The notes: generated by a model from the letters alone, not told the origin. A stretch of 38,868 nucleotides of DNA from DASSBG01 sp035699085 (GCA_035699085.1 DASSBG010000035.1:1-38868); one strand, 5' to 3'; shown: positions 27,244-35,715, numbered from the stretch's first letter. Translations and numbers: made by a program.

Positions 27244-28554
27244 TCATGCGGCGGCCTCCGCCGGCGCGTCGACCAGCGAATGGCCGTGGCGCACGTAGTA
27301 CTCGAACTCGCCCCAGTAGTGGTGCAGGAACCCCTGCACCGGCCACGCCGCGGCCTCGCCGAAGGCGCAGATGGTGTGGCCCTCGATCTGGCCGGCGATG
27401 GCCTTCAGCCGGTGCAGGTCTTCTTCGCTGGCCTCGCCCTTGATGATCCGCACCAGTACCCGGTTCATCCAGCCGGTGCCCTCGCGGCAGGGCGTGCACT
27501 GGCCACAGGACTCGGCATAGTAGAAGCGCGAGACACGCTGGCAGGCCTTGACCATGCAGGTGGTCTCGTCCATCACGATCACCGCGCCCGAACCGAGGCC
27601 GGAGCCGGCCTTCTGCAGGCTGTCGTAGTCCATCGTGCAATCCATGATGATCTCGGCCGGCAGCACCTTCATCGACGAGCCGCCCGGGATCACCGCCTTC
27701 AGCTTGTGCCCGTTGCGGACGCCGCCGGCCATCTCCAGCAGCTCGCCGAACGGCGTGCCCAGCGGGATTTCGTAGGTGCCCGGCTTGTTGACGTGGCCGG
27801 ACACCGAGAAGATCTTCGGCCCGCCGTTGTTCGGCTTTCCGATGTTGAGGAACCACTCGGCGCCATTGCGCAGGATCGCCGGCACCGAGGCGTAGGTCTC
27901 GGTGTTGTTGATCGTGGTCGGTTTGCCGTACAGGCCGAAGCCGGCCGGGAACGGCGGCTTGAAGCGCGGCAGGCCTTTCTTGCCTTCCAGCGACTCCATC
28001 ATCGCGGTCTCCTCGCCGCAGATGTAGGCGCCGGCGCCGAGCGTGTTGTGGATGTCGACGTCGATGCCGGCGCCCTTGATGTTCGTGCCCAGCAGCCCGG
28101 CTGCGTATGCTTCGCGCAGCGCCTCCTCGACATGCTCGAAGGGCTCGTGGTGGAACTCGCCGCGCAGGTAGTTGTAGGCGACGGTCGAGCCGGTGGCGTA
28201 GCAGGCGATGGCCATGCCTTCGAGCACCGCGTGCGGGTTGAAGCGCAGGATGTCGCGATCCTTGCAGGTGCCCGGCTCGGACTCGTCCGAGTTGCACAGG
28301 ATGTACTTCTGCATCTGGCCCCTGGGCATGAACGACCACTTCAGCCCGGTGGGGAAGCCCGCGCCACCGCGGCCGCGCAGGGCGCTGGCCTTGAGCTGCT
28401 CGACAATGCTCGACGGCTCCGGCTTCTCGGCCAGGATCTTCTCCCACGCCTGCCAGCCACCGGTCTCGCGGTAGCTTTCGAGCGACCAGGGCTTGTCGTA
28501 GTGCAGCGTCGTGTAGACGGCCTGGTGCGGTTTGGGTTCGGGTCCGTATGCCAT
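27244..28554 (-). CDS. nuoF: NADH-quinone oxidoreductase subunit F
   Basis: NuoF binds NADH and FMN and is the electron entry point of complex I. The 436-residue protein has the glycine-rich FMN/NADH motif GRGGAGFPTGLKW (61-73), the GAGAYICGEETA segment (174-184) and the N3 [4Fe-4S] ligands Cys350, 353, 356 (SCGQCTPCREG) and Cys396 (HTICAFGEA). The ATG at 28554 has AAGG about 9 bases upstream. A 77-base gap follows nuoE, longer than most junctions here, and contains a GGCCGGGAAGGCC hairpin. The spacer downstream carries the heptad inverted repeat. Confidence 0.97.
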   Translation of the reverse strand: MAYGPEPKPHQAVYTTLHYDKPWSLESYRETGGWQAWEKILAEKPEPSSIVEQLKASALRGRGGAGFPTGLKWSFMPRGQMQKYILCNSDESEPGTCKDRDILRFNPHAVLEGMAIACYATGSTVAYNYLRGEFHHEPFEHVEEALREAYAAGLLGTNIKGAGIDVDIHNTLGAGAYICGEETAMMESLEGKKGLPRFKPPFPAGFGLYGKPTTINNTETYASVPAILRNGAEWFLNIGKPNNGGPKIFSVSGHVNKPGTYEIPLGTPFGELLEMAGGVRNGHKLKAVIPGGSSMKVLPAEIIMDCTMDYDSLQKAGSGLGSGAVIVMDETTCMVKACQRVSRFYYAESCGQCTPCREGTGWMNRVLVRIIKGEASEEDLHRLKAIAGQIEGHTICAFGEAAAWPVQGFLHHYWGEFEYYVRHGHSLVDAPAEAAA

Positions 28555-28631
28555 CGTGTTTGCCTTTGCGGCCTTCCCGGCCGTGCGGATCGGAAGCGGC
28601 CGTCCTGGCCACGCTTTACGGGTGTTGCGGG

Positions 28632-29159
28632 TCAGTCAAGCCCGTCGAGGATCTCGTCGACCTTCTCCGGCGTGAGGTTTTCATGGTAATGCCCGTCGAC
28701 CACCATCATCGGCGCGCCACAGCAGGCGGCCAGGCACTCCTCCTCCTTCTTCAGGTAGACGCGGCCGTCGGCGGTGCTCTCGCCGAGCTTGACGCCCAGC
28801 TTGCGTTCGCAGTGGCCGACGATGCCCTCGGCGCCGTTGAGCCAGCACGAGATGTTGGTGCAGATCGCCACGTTGTGCCGTCCGACCGGGTTGATCTCGA
28901 ACATCGAGTAGAACGTCGCCACCTCGTAGGCCCACACCGGCGGAATGTCGATGTAGCGGGCGACGGCGACGATCAGCTCGTCGGTCAGCCAGCCACCGTT
29001 CTGCTCCTGCGCCGCGGCCAGCCCCTGGATGATCGCCGAACGCCGTCGATCGGTCGGGAACTTGGCCAGCCAGTGGTCGATGTGCTCGCGCGTGCCCGGC
29101 TCCAGCAGCTTGAGCGGGTCAACATCGCGGACTTCCTCGTAGTGGCCGCGGGCTCTCAT
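28632..29159 (-). CDS. nuoE: NADH-quinone oxidoreductase subunit E
   Basis: NuoE is the thioredoxin-fold subunit with the N1a [2Fe-2S] cluster, next to NuoF. The 175-residue protein has helical DRRRSAIIQGLAAAQEQNGG, then ATFYSMFEINPVGRH. The ligands are Cys100 and Cys105 (CTNISC), then Cys142 and Cys146 (CLAACC). The length is close to the E. coli subunit. The ATG at 29159 overlaps the nuoD stop (ATGA). Longer open frames upstream belong to the shadow of nuoD. Confidence 0.96.
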   Translation of the reverse strand: MRARGHYEEVRDVDPLKLLEPGTREHIDHWLAKFPTDRRRSAIIQGLAAAQEQNGGWLTDELIVAVARYIDIPPVWAYEVATFYSMFEINPVGRHNVAICTNISCWLNGAEGIVGHCERKLGVKLGESTADGRVYLKKEEECLAACCGAPMMVVDGHYHENLTPEKVDEILDGLD

Positions 29160-30415
29160 CGGTCGACTTCTCCGAAAACCAGGTCGTAGCTGCCGATCAT
29201 CGCCACCACGTCGGACAGCATGTAGCCCTTGATGATGGCGTCCATCGACGACAGGTGGGCGAAGCTCGGCGCGCGCAGGTGCACGCGGAACGGCTTGTTC
29301 GCGCCGTCGGAAACCAGATGGCAGCCGAACTCGCCCTTGGGCGCCTCGACCGCACAGTAGGTTTCGCCGGCCGGCACGCCGTAGCCCTCGGTAAACAGCT
29401 TGAAGTGATGGATCAGTGCTTCCATGTCGCGCTTCATCACCGCACGGTGCGGCGGCGCCACCTTGTAATTCTCGACGATCACCCGCCCCGGATTCTCGCG
29501 CAGCCACTTCACGCACTGCTTGATGATGCGGTTCGACTGGCGCATTTCCTCGACCCGCACCAGGTAGCGGTCGTAGCAGTCGCCGGTGACGCCGACGGGG
29601 ATGTCGAAATCCATGTCGGCGTAGGCGGCATAGGGCTGCACCTTGCGCAGGTCCCACTCGATGCCCGAACCGCGCAGCATCGGGCCGGACATGCCCCAGG
29701 CCAGCGCCTGGTCCGGGCTGACGATGCCGATGTCGACGGTACGCTGCTTCCAGATGCGATTGTCGGTCAGCAGCTCCTCGTACTCGTCCACGCGTTGCGG
29801 GAAGTCGTCGGTGAAGGCGTCGATGAAATCGAGCAGCGACCCTTCGCGCCAGCGGTTGATGCGTTTGAGGTCCTTGCCCTTGTGCCAGGGCGACTCGCGG
29901 TACTTCGGCATCTGCTGCGGCAGGTCGCGGTACACGCCGCCCGGGCGGTAGTAGGTTGCGTGCATGCGCGTGCCGGAGACCGCCTCGTAGCAGTCCATCA
30001 GCTCCTCGCGCTCGCGGAAGGCGTACAGGAACACCGCCATCGCGCCGAGGTCGAGGCCGTTGGAGCCGATCCACATCAAGTGGTTGAGGATGCGGGTGAT
30101 CTCGTCGAACATCGTGCGGATGTACTGCGCGCGCGGCGGCGGCTCGATGCCCAGCAGGGTCTCGATGGCGCGCACGTAGGCGTGCTCGTTGCACATCATG
30201 GAGACGTAGTCCAGACGGTCCATGTAGCCGATCGAATGGTTGAACGGCTTGGACTCGGCCAGTTTTTCGGTGGCGCGGTGCAACAGGCCGATGTGCGGGT
30301 CGGCCCGCGTGACGGTCTCCCCGTCCATCTCCAGCACCAGGCGCAACACGCCGTGCGCGGCCGGGTGCTGGGGCCCGAAGTTCATCGTGTAATTGCGGAT
30401 CTCGGATGCCGGCAT
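29156..30415 (-). CDS. nuoD: NADH-quinone oxidoreductase subunit D
   Basis: NuoD is the 49-kDa-type subunit which, with NuoB, forms the quinone-reduction site. It descends from the large subunit of NiFe hydrogenases. The 419-residue protein begins NYTMNFGPQHPAAHGVLR, keeps HIGLLHRATEKL and the MCNEHAYV and GVTGDCYDRY segments, and ends SYDLVFGEVDR. The quinone-site His of GPQHPAAHG is present. Here nuoC and nuoD are separate genes, unlike the fused nuoCD of E. coli. The ATG at 30415 has only a weak GAG upstream; it is 8 bases after nuoC. Confidence 0.97.
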   Translation of the reverse strand: MPASEIRNYTMNFGPQHPAAHGVLRLVLEMDGETVTRADPHIGLLHRATEKLAESKPFNHSIGYMDRLDYVSMMCNEHAYVRAIETLLGIEPPPRAQYIRTMFDEITRILNHLMWIGSNGLDLGAMAVFLYAFREREELMDCYEAVSGTRMHATYYRPGGVYRDLPQQMPKYRESPWHKGKDLKRINRWREGSLLDFIDAFTDDFPQRVDEYEELLTDNRIWKQRTVDIGIVSPDQALAWGMSGPMLRGSGIEWDLRKVQPYAAYADMDFDIPVGVTGDCYDRYLVRVEEMRQSNRIIKQCVKWLRENPGRVIVENYKVAPPHRAVMKRDMEALIHHFKLFTEGYGVPAGETYCAVEAPKGEFGCHLVSDGANKPFRVHLRAPSFAHLSSMDAIIKGYMLSDVVAMIGSYDLVFGEVDR

Positions 30416-30423
30416 CGGATTTC

Positions 30424-31158
30424 TCAGTTTTCCAGCCAGTCGTCGGCGGCCTCGGCGCGCGCCTGCTGCAGGTCCGCGTCGTCACGGATGACCCGCGCCA
30501 CCGTCACCCGCGGCACCACCGAGCGGACGGGTTCGTAGACCACCCGCCTCGCCTCGGGGTCGTAGCGCACCTCGACGTTGCCGATCAGCGGGAAGTCCTT
30601 GCGGAACGGATGGCCGACAAAGCCATAGTCGGTGAGGATGCGGCGCAAGTCCGGGTGGCCGTCGAAGATGATGCCGTAGAGGTCGAAGGCCTCGCGCTCG
30701 AACCAGTTGGCCACCGGCCACACGCCGGTCAGCGACGGCACCATCGGCATGTCATCGTCCTCGCAGTAGCAGCGGATGGTCATGCGCCGGTTGTGCTTGA
30801 TCGAGAGCAACTGCACGGTCACCGCAAAGCGACGCGTCTGCATTGCCTCGCGCGGCCGCTGCACCCAGTCGAAGCGCCCGGGGCCCTCGCCCTGCACGCC
30901 GCGTGAAAACCCTTCCCAGCTGGCGCTGTTGGTCTCCCACTCATCGACCCCGTAGCCGAGAAAGTCGATGCCATCCAGGTCCATCAACTGGGCGAAGGCA
31001 AACTCGGGTTCGTCACGCAGCGCGCTCGCCACCGAGACCCAGTCGGCCGGCGCAACCTCGAGCGTCGTTTCGCGGTGGGCCACCGCGATCGACAGGGCCG
31101 CCTGGTCAAAGCGTGCCTGCAATTGCTGGGCGAATGCGTTGGCTGCGGGCTCAGTCAT
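30424..31158 (-). CDS. nuoC: NADH-quinone oxidoreductase subunit C
   Basis: NuoC is the 30-kDa-type peripheral subunit of complex I that stabilises the NuoB-NuoD region. The 244-residue protein contains the signature WFEREAFDLYGIIFDGHPDLRRILTDY (start near residue 152), followed by GFVGHPFRKDFPL and RYDPEARRVVYEP. The ATG at 31158 has no clear Shine-Dalgarno. The 39-base gap from nuoB is short. The length of the N-terminal part is within the range of proteobacterial NuoC. Confidence 0.95.
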   Translation of the reverse strand: MTEPAANAFAQQLQARFDQAALSIAVAHRETTLEVAPADWVSVASALRDEPEFAFAQLMDLDGIDFLGYGVDEWETNSASWEGFSRGVQGEGPGRFDWVQRPREAMQTRRFAVTVQLLSIKHNRRMTIRCYCEDDDMPMVPSLTGVWPVANWFEREAFDLYGIIFDGHPDLRRILTDYGFVGHPFRKDFPLIGNVEVRYDPEARRVVYEPVRSVVPRVTVARVIRDDADLQQARAEAADDWLEN

Positions 31159-31197
31159 GGCGTGCGGGCAACGTGAAGGGGGCAGACAGCATCGCGA

Positions 31198-31752
31198 TCA
31201 ACGCGCGATGGTGTGGGTGCGGCGGATCTTGCGCTGCAACTGGAGGATGCCGTGGATCAGCGCTTCCGCCGTGGGCGGACAGCCCGGCACGTAAATGTCG
31301 ACGGGCACGATGCGATCGCAGCCGCGCACCACCGAATACGAATAGTGGTAGTAGCCACCACCGTTGGCGCAGCTGCCCATCGATATGACCCATTTCGGAT
31401 CGGGCATCTGGTCGTAGACCTTGCGCAACGCCGGCGCCATCTTGTTGACCAGGGTGCCGGCGACGATCATCACGTCGCTCTGCCGCGGGCTGCCGCGGAA
31501 GATCACGCCGTAGCGGTCAAGGTCGAGGCGCGAGGCGCCGGCATGCATCATCTCGACGGCGCAGCAGGCGAGGCCGAATGTCATTGGCCACATCGAGCCG
31601 GTGCGCGCCCAGTTCATCAGCGCGTCGATGCTGGTGGTGGCGAAGCCGCGCTGGACGACCGGGTTGTCCTCCGGCGGACGCAGGATGTCGTCGACCAGGT
31701 CGAGCGGCGCCGGGTTGTGCATCACCCGGCTGACTGTGGAGATCACTCCCAT
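31198..31752 (-). CDS. nuoB: NADH-quinone oxidoreductase subunit B
   Basis: NuoB holds cluster N2, the last iron-sulfur centre before quinone. The 184-residue protein has the four ligands Cys63 and Cys64 (GLACCAVEMM), Cys128 (MGSCANGGGYYH) and Cys158 (YVPGCPPTAEAL). The RGSPRQSDVMIVAGT segment is conserved. The ATG at 31752 has AGGGG about 8 bases upstream and overlaps the 3' end of nuoA by ten bases, so the two are translated together. Confidence 0.97.
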   Translation of the reverse strand: MGVISTVSRVMHNPAPLDLVDDILRPPEDNPVVQRGFATTSIDALMNWARTGSMWPMTFGLACCAVEMMHAGASRLDLDRYGVIFRGSPRQSDVMIVAGTLVNKMAPALRKVYDQMPDPKWVISMGSCANGGGYYHYSYSVVRGCDRIVPVDIYVPGCPPTAEALIHGILQLQRKIRRTHTIAR

Positions 31753-32099
31753 TCAAGCGCCCCTTTCTTCCATACGTAGGCGAAGCCGACCACCAGCAGC
31801 AGCAGGAAGGTGCCCATCTCCACCAGCGCAAGCCCACCGATCTTGTCGAACACCACCGCCCACGGAAACAGGAAGGCGATCTCCAGGTCGAAGATGATGA
31901 AGAGGATCGCGATGAGGTAGTAGCGGACGTCAAAACGAAGGCGCGCGTCCTCGAAGGGCTCGAAGCCGCACTCGTAGGGAGCGAGCTTGCGCGGGTCGGG
32001 ACGATGCGGTGCGATCACCAGCCCCACCACCAGCAGGGCAATGCCGATGCCGACGGCGACGATCATGAAGATCAGGACGGGCCAGTAAAACGCCAGCAC
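31743..32099 (-). CDS. nuoA: NADH-quinone oxidoreductase subunit A
   Basis: NuoA is a three-helix membrane subunit next to the quinone site. The 118-residue protein has PYECGFEPFEDARLRFDVRYYLIAILFI and DLEIAFLFPWAV, the hallmark loop and helix of the family. The start is GTG 32099, because a strong GGAGGT lies 6 bases upstream. The ATG at 32153 lies in the 3' end of tRNA-Leu and is rejected. It follows tRNA-Leu by 53 bases; that gap contains a small GCGGC/GCCGC hairpin but no terminator. Confidence 0.96.
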   Translation of the reverse strand: MLAFYWPVLIFMIVAVGIGIALLVVGLVIAPHRPDPRKLAPYECGFEPFEDARLRFDVRYYLIAILFIIFDLEIAFLFPWAVVFDKIGGLALVEMGTFLLLLVVGFAYVWKKGALEWE

Positions 32100-32152
32100 G
32101 ATTAAACCTCCAGCAATCCGCGCGGGCGGCCCCTGCCGCTCGCGCTGTTCCA

Positions 32153-32237
32153 TGGTGCCCAGAGCGGGACTCGAACCCGCACAGCTTGCGCCACTACCCC
32201 CTCAAGATAGCGTGTCTACCAATTCCACCATCTGGGC
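32153..32237 (-). tRNA. tRNA-Leu (GAG)
   Basis: The 85-nt tRNA has a long variable arm, D-loop TGGTGGAATTGGTAGACACG, anticodon loop TTGAGGG (GAG), T-loop GGTTCGAGTCC and an encoded CCA. The acceptor stem GCCCAGA pairs with TCTGGGC. It sits between secG and nuoA on the same strand, a place also known from Xanthomonas relatives, and is probably cut from the common transcript. Confidence 0.95.
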
Positions 32238-32251
32238 GATGTTCAAACCGT

Positions 32252-32704
32252 TCATTTTCCCGTCGGCGGCCGCACGCCGTCGACGCCACCGCTGGTCGTT
32301 GCCGGCTGCGGCTGCGGCACGGCCGCGGCCGGGGCTGCCGTGGTGCTCGTTCCGACCTGCGGCACCACCACCGCCGGCGGCACGGCGGCCGCGGTGGTTG
32401 CGGTGGCCGGCGTACTGACCGCGGCCGCGCCAGCCATGACGCCAAGGCTGCGGTCCGGGCCCTTTTGCATGTTCTGGCTGAGATAGATGCCCATCAACAG
32501 GCTGAGCACGAAGAACACGGCGGCCAGGCCGCTGGTGGCACGGGACAAGAAGCTGGCCGAGCCACGCGCGCCAAAGACGGTGGCCGAGGCACCGCCGCCG
32601 AAGCCGGCGCCGGCACCGGCGCCCTCGCCACGCTGCATCAGGATCAGGATGATCATCGCGGCGGCGACGAGAATGTTGAAGACGCTGAATATTGTGAAGA
32701 TCAT
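32252..32704 (-). CDS. secG: Protein-export membrane protein SecG
   Basis: SecG is the small accessory subunit of the SecYEG translocon. The 150-residue protein has TM1 at about 2-22 (IFSVFNILVAAAMIILILMQ), the conserved QRGEGAGAGAGFGGG loop and SATVFGARGSASFLSRAT, then TM2 at about 57-77. A C-terminal tail of some 70 residues is almost only Ala, Pro, Thr, Val and Gln, low in complexity and longer than in E. coli. The ATG at 32704 is 23 bases after tpiA; no good ribosome-binding site is seen. It lies 14 bases before tRNA-Leu. Confidence 0.93.
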   Translation of the reverse strand: MIFTIFSVFNILVAAAMIILILMQRGEGAGAGAGFGGGASATVFGARGSASFLSRATSGLAAVFFVLSLLMGIYLSQNMQKGPDRSLGVMAGAAAVSTPATATTAAAVPPAVVVPQVGTSTTAAPAAAVPQPQPATTSGGVDGVRPPTGK

Positions 32705-32727
32705 GTCAATCCGAACCGGCGTCGTGC

Positions 32728-33483
32728 TCAGCACGCCGCCCTGCAAATCGCGAGAAAATCGGCGCCCGATAGCGATGCGCCACCAACCAGGCCGCCATCC
32801 ACGTCGGGCTGTGAAAAAAGGTCCCGGGCGTTGTCGGGCTTGACGCTGCCACCGTAAACGACCCGGACCATCCGGCCAAGTTTAGCATCCCGCCCAGCCA
32901 GTTGGCTACGGATGAAGGCGTGCGCCGCCTGCGCCTGCATCGGCGTGGCGGTGCGGCCGGTGCCGATCGCCCAGGCTGGCTCGTAGGCGATGGCCGCGTC
33001 GGCGAAGGCCGCGATGCCCGCGGCCTCGACCACGGCGCCGAGCTGGCGCGCCAGCACGGCGTCCGTCTCGCCCGCATCGCGCTGCTCCACCGTCTCGCCC
33101 ACGCACAGCATCGGCTGCAAGCCTGCCGCACGTGCGGCGACGAACTTGGCCGCCACCTGCGCGTCGCTTTCGCCGTGGTAGCGGCGGCGCTCGCAATGGC
33201 CGACCAGCACGTGGGCGCAGCCGATGTCGGCCAGCATCGCCGCCGAGGTCTCGCCGGTGAAGGCGCCGGGCTGCTGGTGCTCGCTGACATCCTGCGCGCC
33301 AAACCCCACCGGGCCGCCGCCGTGCATGGCGATCAACCCTTGCAGATAAGGCAGCGGCGGGAACAATACCGCCTCGATCGTGGGGGGCAGCTGGCCGGCT
33401 ACCGCATCGAGCCACGCCGTGGCCTGCGCCCGGGAACCGTGCATCTTCCAGTTGGCGGCAACCATTTTGGTGCGCGTGCTCAT
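32728..33483 (-). CDS. tpiA: Triosephosphate isomerase
   Basis: TpiA interconverts dihydroxyacetone phosphate and glyceraldehyde-3-phosphate in glycolysis. The 251-residue protein has Asn11 and Lys13 (AANWKMHG), catalytic His96, catalytic Glu168 (YEPAWAIGTG) and the phosphate loop VYGGSVKPDN. The motif around the histidine reads VGHCERRRYH, with Cys97 in place of the very conserved Ser of GHSERR. The ATG at 33483 is the usual start position; no strong Shine-Dalgarno is seen. It heads the tpiA-secG-tRNA-nuo block and diverges from the glycosyltransferase. Confidence 0.96.
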   Translation of the reverse strand: MSTRTKMVAANWKMHGSRAQATAWLDAVAGQLPPTIEAVLFPPLPYLQGLIAMHGGGPVGFGAQDVSEHQQPGAFTGETSAAMLADIGCAHVLVGHCERRRYHGESDAQVAAKFVAARAAGLQPMLCVGETVEQRDAGETDAVLARQLGAVVEAAGIAAFADAAIAYEPAWAIGTGRTATPMQAQAAHAFIRSQLAGRDAKLGRMVRVVYGGSVKPDNARDLFSQPDVDGGLVGGASLSGADFLAICRAAC

Positions 33484-33558
33484 TGTCGGGGCTCGGACGC
33501 GGGCAATGGGACCGGCAAGGATAACGGCGAGCACGAGGCAGCGCCAGCGTCGCCGCGC

Positions 33559-33564
33559 TACAAT
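33559..33564 (+). promoter_or_regulatory. Putative -10 element of the GT2-DUF2304 pair
   Basis: TACAAT in the context GCTACAATG lies 27 bases before the GTG start at 33592. No convincing -35 is seen. It is in the divergent region between tpiA and the glycosyltransferase. Confidence 0.35.
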
Positions 33565-33591
33565 GCCGCCGAATCCCCTGATCGGCCGGCC

Positions 33592-34326
33592 GTGAGCATC
33601 CCGATACCCGTACAGCCGCGCACCCTGGTGGTGATCCCGGCCCGCAATGAGGCAGCCACGGTGGCCAGCGTGGTGCATGCCGCGCGCCAGGCGCTGCCCT
33701 GCGACGTGCTGGTGGTCAATGACGCCAGCAGTGACGACACGTCGGCACGGGCACGTACGGCTGGCGCGCGGGTGCTTGACCTGGCGCTGCATCTGGGCGC
33801 CTGGGGCGCGGTGCAGGCCGGGCTGCGCTACGCCCACCGCCGCGGCTACGCGCGCGTGGCGACCATGGACGCCGACGGTCAGCACCACGCCGAGGCCCTG
33901 CCCGCCCTGATCGCGACGTTCGACTGTGAAGGTGCGCACGTCTTGATCGGCTCGTGCGAGCAGCGGCTGTCACTGCCCAAGCGCATCGCCTGGCGCTATT
34001 TTCGCGCACTCACCGGCCTGAAGGTGCGCGATTTCACCTCGGGCATGCGCGTCTACGATCGTGAGGCGCTGCGGGTTCTGTCGGCGCCGGCGGCGAGCCT
34101 GCTGGACTACCAGGACATTGGCGTTCTGATGCTGCTGGCGCACAGCGGGCTGGCCATGCGCGAGGTGCCGATCGCCATGTCGCCGCGGCAGGTCGGCGGC
34201 TCGCGGGTATTCTCGTCCTGGCACATGGTGGCGCGTTACATGCTGGCGACGACGTTGCTGTGCGTGGCGCGGCTGGAACCGGGCCCCCGCTTGCGCCACG
34301 GCCGCCAGCCGGTGCCGTCGGCATGA
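33592..34326 (+). CDS. GT2-family glycosyltransferase (polyprenyl-phosphate sugar synthase type)
   Basis: The 244-residue protein is a soluble GT-A-fold glycosyltransferase. It has the nucleotide-binding start VVIPARNEAATVASVV, VLVVNDASSDDTS, the metal-binding DAD in ATMDADGQHH, a FTSGMRVYDREAL segment and QVGGSRV. These features fit the dolichyl/undecaprenyl-phosphate mannose or glucose synthase group. There is no membrane anchor. The start is GTG 33592, without a clear ribosome-binding site; a GTG pair at 33610 is an alternative that would cut into the first strand. The stop overlaps the DUF2304 start (ATGA). The pair probably loads a sugar on a lipid carrier; the sugar is unknown. Confidence 0.85.
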   Translation: MSIPIPVQPRTLVVIPARNEAATVASVVHAARQALPCDVLVVNDASSDDTSARARTAGARVLDLALHLGAWGAVQAGLRYAHRRGYARVATMDADGQHHAEALPALIATFDCEGAHVLIGSCEQRLSLPKRIAWRYFRALTGLKVRDFTSGMRVYDREALRVLSAPAASLLDYQDIGVLMLLAHSGLAMREVPIAMSPRQVGGSRVFSSWHMVARYMLATTLLCVARLEPGPRLRHGRQPVPSA

Positions 34327-34739
34327 ACGTGCATATTGTCTCGGCCATCATCGGAGTGGCGCTGGCCGGTTCGATCCTGTACCTGGTGCGGCGCGACCAT
34401 CTGCACGGTCCCTACGCACTGTGGTGGCTGGTGATCGCCGCGGCGGCGCTGGTGCTTGGCGCCTTCCCCGGGGTTATCGACTGGCTGGGCCGCGTTACGC
34501 ACATCTACTACCCGCCGGTGCTGCCGATCGTCATCGGCCTGTCACTGGTGCTGCTGCGGCTGCTGAAGTTCGACATCGACCGGTCGCGCCAGGAACGCCG
34601 CATCCGCCGCCTGGTCCAGAAGATGGCGCTGCTGGAGGAGGAGTTGGCGCGCCTGCGGGAGCAGGGCGAGGCCAACGACGACCTGTCACGGCGGAGCCGT
34701 GCGGCAGAAGGACGCGAGCGGGCCGAACGCTCGGCCTGA
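34323..34739 (+). CDS. DUF2304 membrane protein
   Basis: The 138-residue protein has three N-terminal membrane helices (about 4-20, 30-48 and 63-82). A charged, probably coiled-coil cytoplasmic tail follows (SRQERRIRRLVQKMALLEEE). This is the layout of DUF2304 proteins, often found directly after a GT2 glycosyltransferase. The ATG at 34323 overlaps the GT2 stop codon, so the two are translationally coupled and probably act together. A role as membrane anchor for the transferase is inference. Confidence 0.8.
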   Translation: MNVHIVSAIIGVALAGSILYLVRRDHLHGPYALWWLVIAAAALVLGAFPGVIDWLGRVTHIYYPPVLPIVIGLSLVLLRLLKFDIDRSRQERRIRRLVQKMALLEEELARLREQGEANDDLSRRSRAAEGRERAERSA

Positions 34740-34776
34740 CGCTGGTTGCTCCCGGTGCCCGACCCGGACGCCGGTT

Positions 34777-35622
34777 TCAGCTCCCGCCGCCTCCCTCGCC
34801 CAGGGCCGCCAGGCACTCGCGCATGCTGTTGACGTGCAGCGCGACCACCTTGCGCAGCGGCTCCTGATAACCGCCGGCCAGATTCCACGCGACCGGCACG
34901 CCGCGTGCACGCAGGCCGGCAAAGACCTGCGCGTCGCGTTCGGCCATTTGCTCCGTATCCAGCAAGCCGCCCAGGGGATCGTCCACGTGCGGGTCGGCTC
35001 CCGCTTGGTACAGCACCACGTCGCAGTCGGCCAGCGACGCCAGGTCGGCGGCGATGTTGGCCATGAATGCCGCGGCGTCGCGGCGAAACCGGTAGCGGGC
35101 ACCGGCGCTTATGTGCGTCACCCAATCGATTGAAAGGCGCTTGATGATGTCGGCCGTGCCGTTGCCGTAGTGCATGTCGTAGTCGAGGATGCCGACCCGC
35201 CGTGCCAACCCTTCGCGATGCAGCGCGATGGCCGTCACCATAAGGCCGTTGAAGGTGCAGTAGCCGCCGGCCTCGTTCCAGCAAGCGTGGTGGAAGCCTG
35301 ATACTGGCGCCGCGACAATGGAACGTGTCTCGATCGCCAGCCGCGCGGCACGCAGCATCGCGCCTGATGTCCATGGCAGCGAACGATTGAGCGCCTCGCT
35401 GCGGGTGCCGAAGCCGTTGTCTGCACGGCAATCGAGCACTCGGTCGACAAAATCCTTGTCGTGGGCCAGCGCCAGCTCGGCACGCGACACCGCCAGCGGG
35501 TCGACCACCTGCAACTGCGGCCAGCGCATGCGCCAGGCCTCGACGACCCGCCACGGTTTGGCGGCACTGGGCGAGGCGCCCTGTACTGGCGCGTTCATGT
35601 TCGGATGGTAGACCAGGCGCAT
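34777..35622 (-). CDS. Histone-deacetylase-like amidohydrolase (arginase/deacetylase fold)
   Basis: The 281-residue protein belongs to the zinc-dependent deacetylase superfamily (HDAC/AcuC/acetylpolyamine hydrolase). Visible active-site residues are the His pair of SGFHHA (111-112), the zinc ligands Asp149 and His151 in LDYDMHYGNGT, zinc Asp210 in QAGADPHVDDPLGG, and the transition-state Tyr252 in NLAGGYQ. All catalytic residues look intact, so it is probably active on an acetylated small molecule or protein; the substrate cannot be read from the sequence. The ATG at 35622 has GGAG 5 bases upstream. It is convergent with the DUF2304 gene and divergent from the ribbon-helix-helix pair. Confidence 0.85.
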   Translation of the reverse strand: MRLVYHPNMNAPVQGASPSAAKPWRVVEAWRMRWPQLQVVDPLAVSRAELALAHDKDFVDRVLDCRADNGFGTRSEALNRSLPWTSGAMLRAARLAIETRSIVAAPVSGFHHACWNEAGGYCTFNGLMVTAIALHREGLARRVGILDYDMHYGNGTADIIKRLSIDWVTHISAGARYRFRRDAAAFMANIAADLASLADCDVVLYQAGADPHVDDPLGGLLDTEQMAERDAQVFAGLRARGVPVAWNLAGGYQEPLRKVVALHVNSMRECLAALGEGGGGS

Positions 35623-35715
35623 CGGCTCTCCGGCAAGTGCGGCATTGCAGTGGAGCACACAAGAGTCGCACGCGCTGCGACGCCCCTGAGTGCGTCCGGC
35701 GGCGGCTTTCGCCAG

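Noticed and set aside
17063..30538. Long antisense or out-of-frame open frames across the nuo genes (for example 18243-20210 plus, 24597-27443 plus, 29255-30538 plus)
   Set aside because: The minus-strand complex I genes are unmistakable, and these frames show no protein-like composition.
32101..32152. Terminator between tRNA-Leu and nuoA
   Set aside because: The GCGGC/GCCGC hairpin is only 5 bp and has no U-run.
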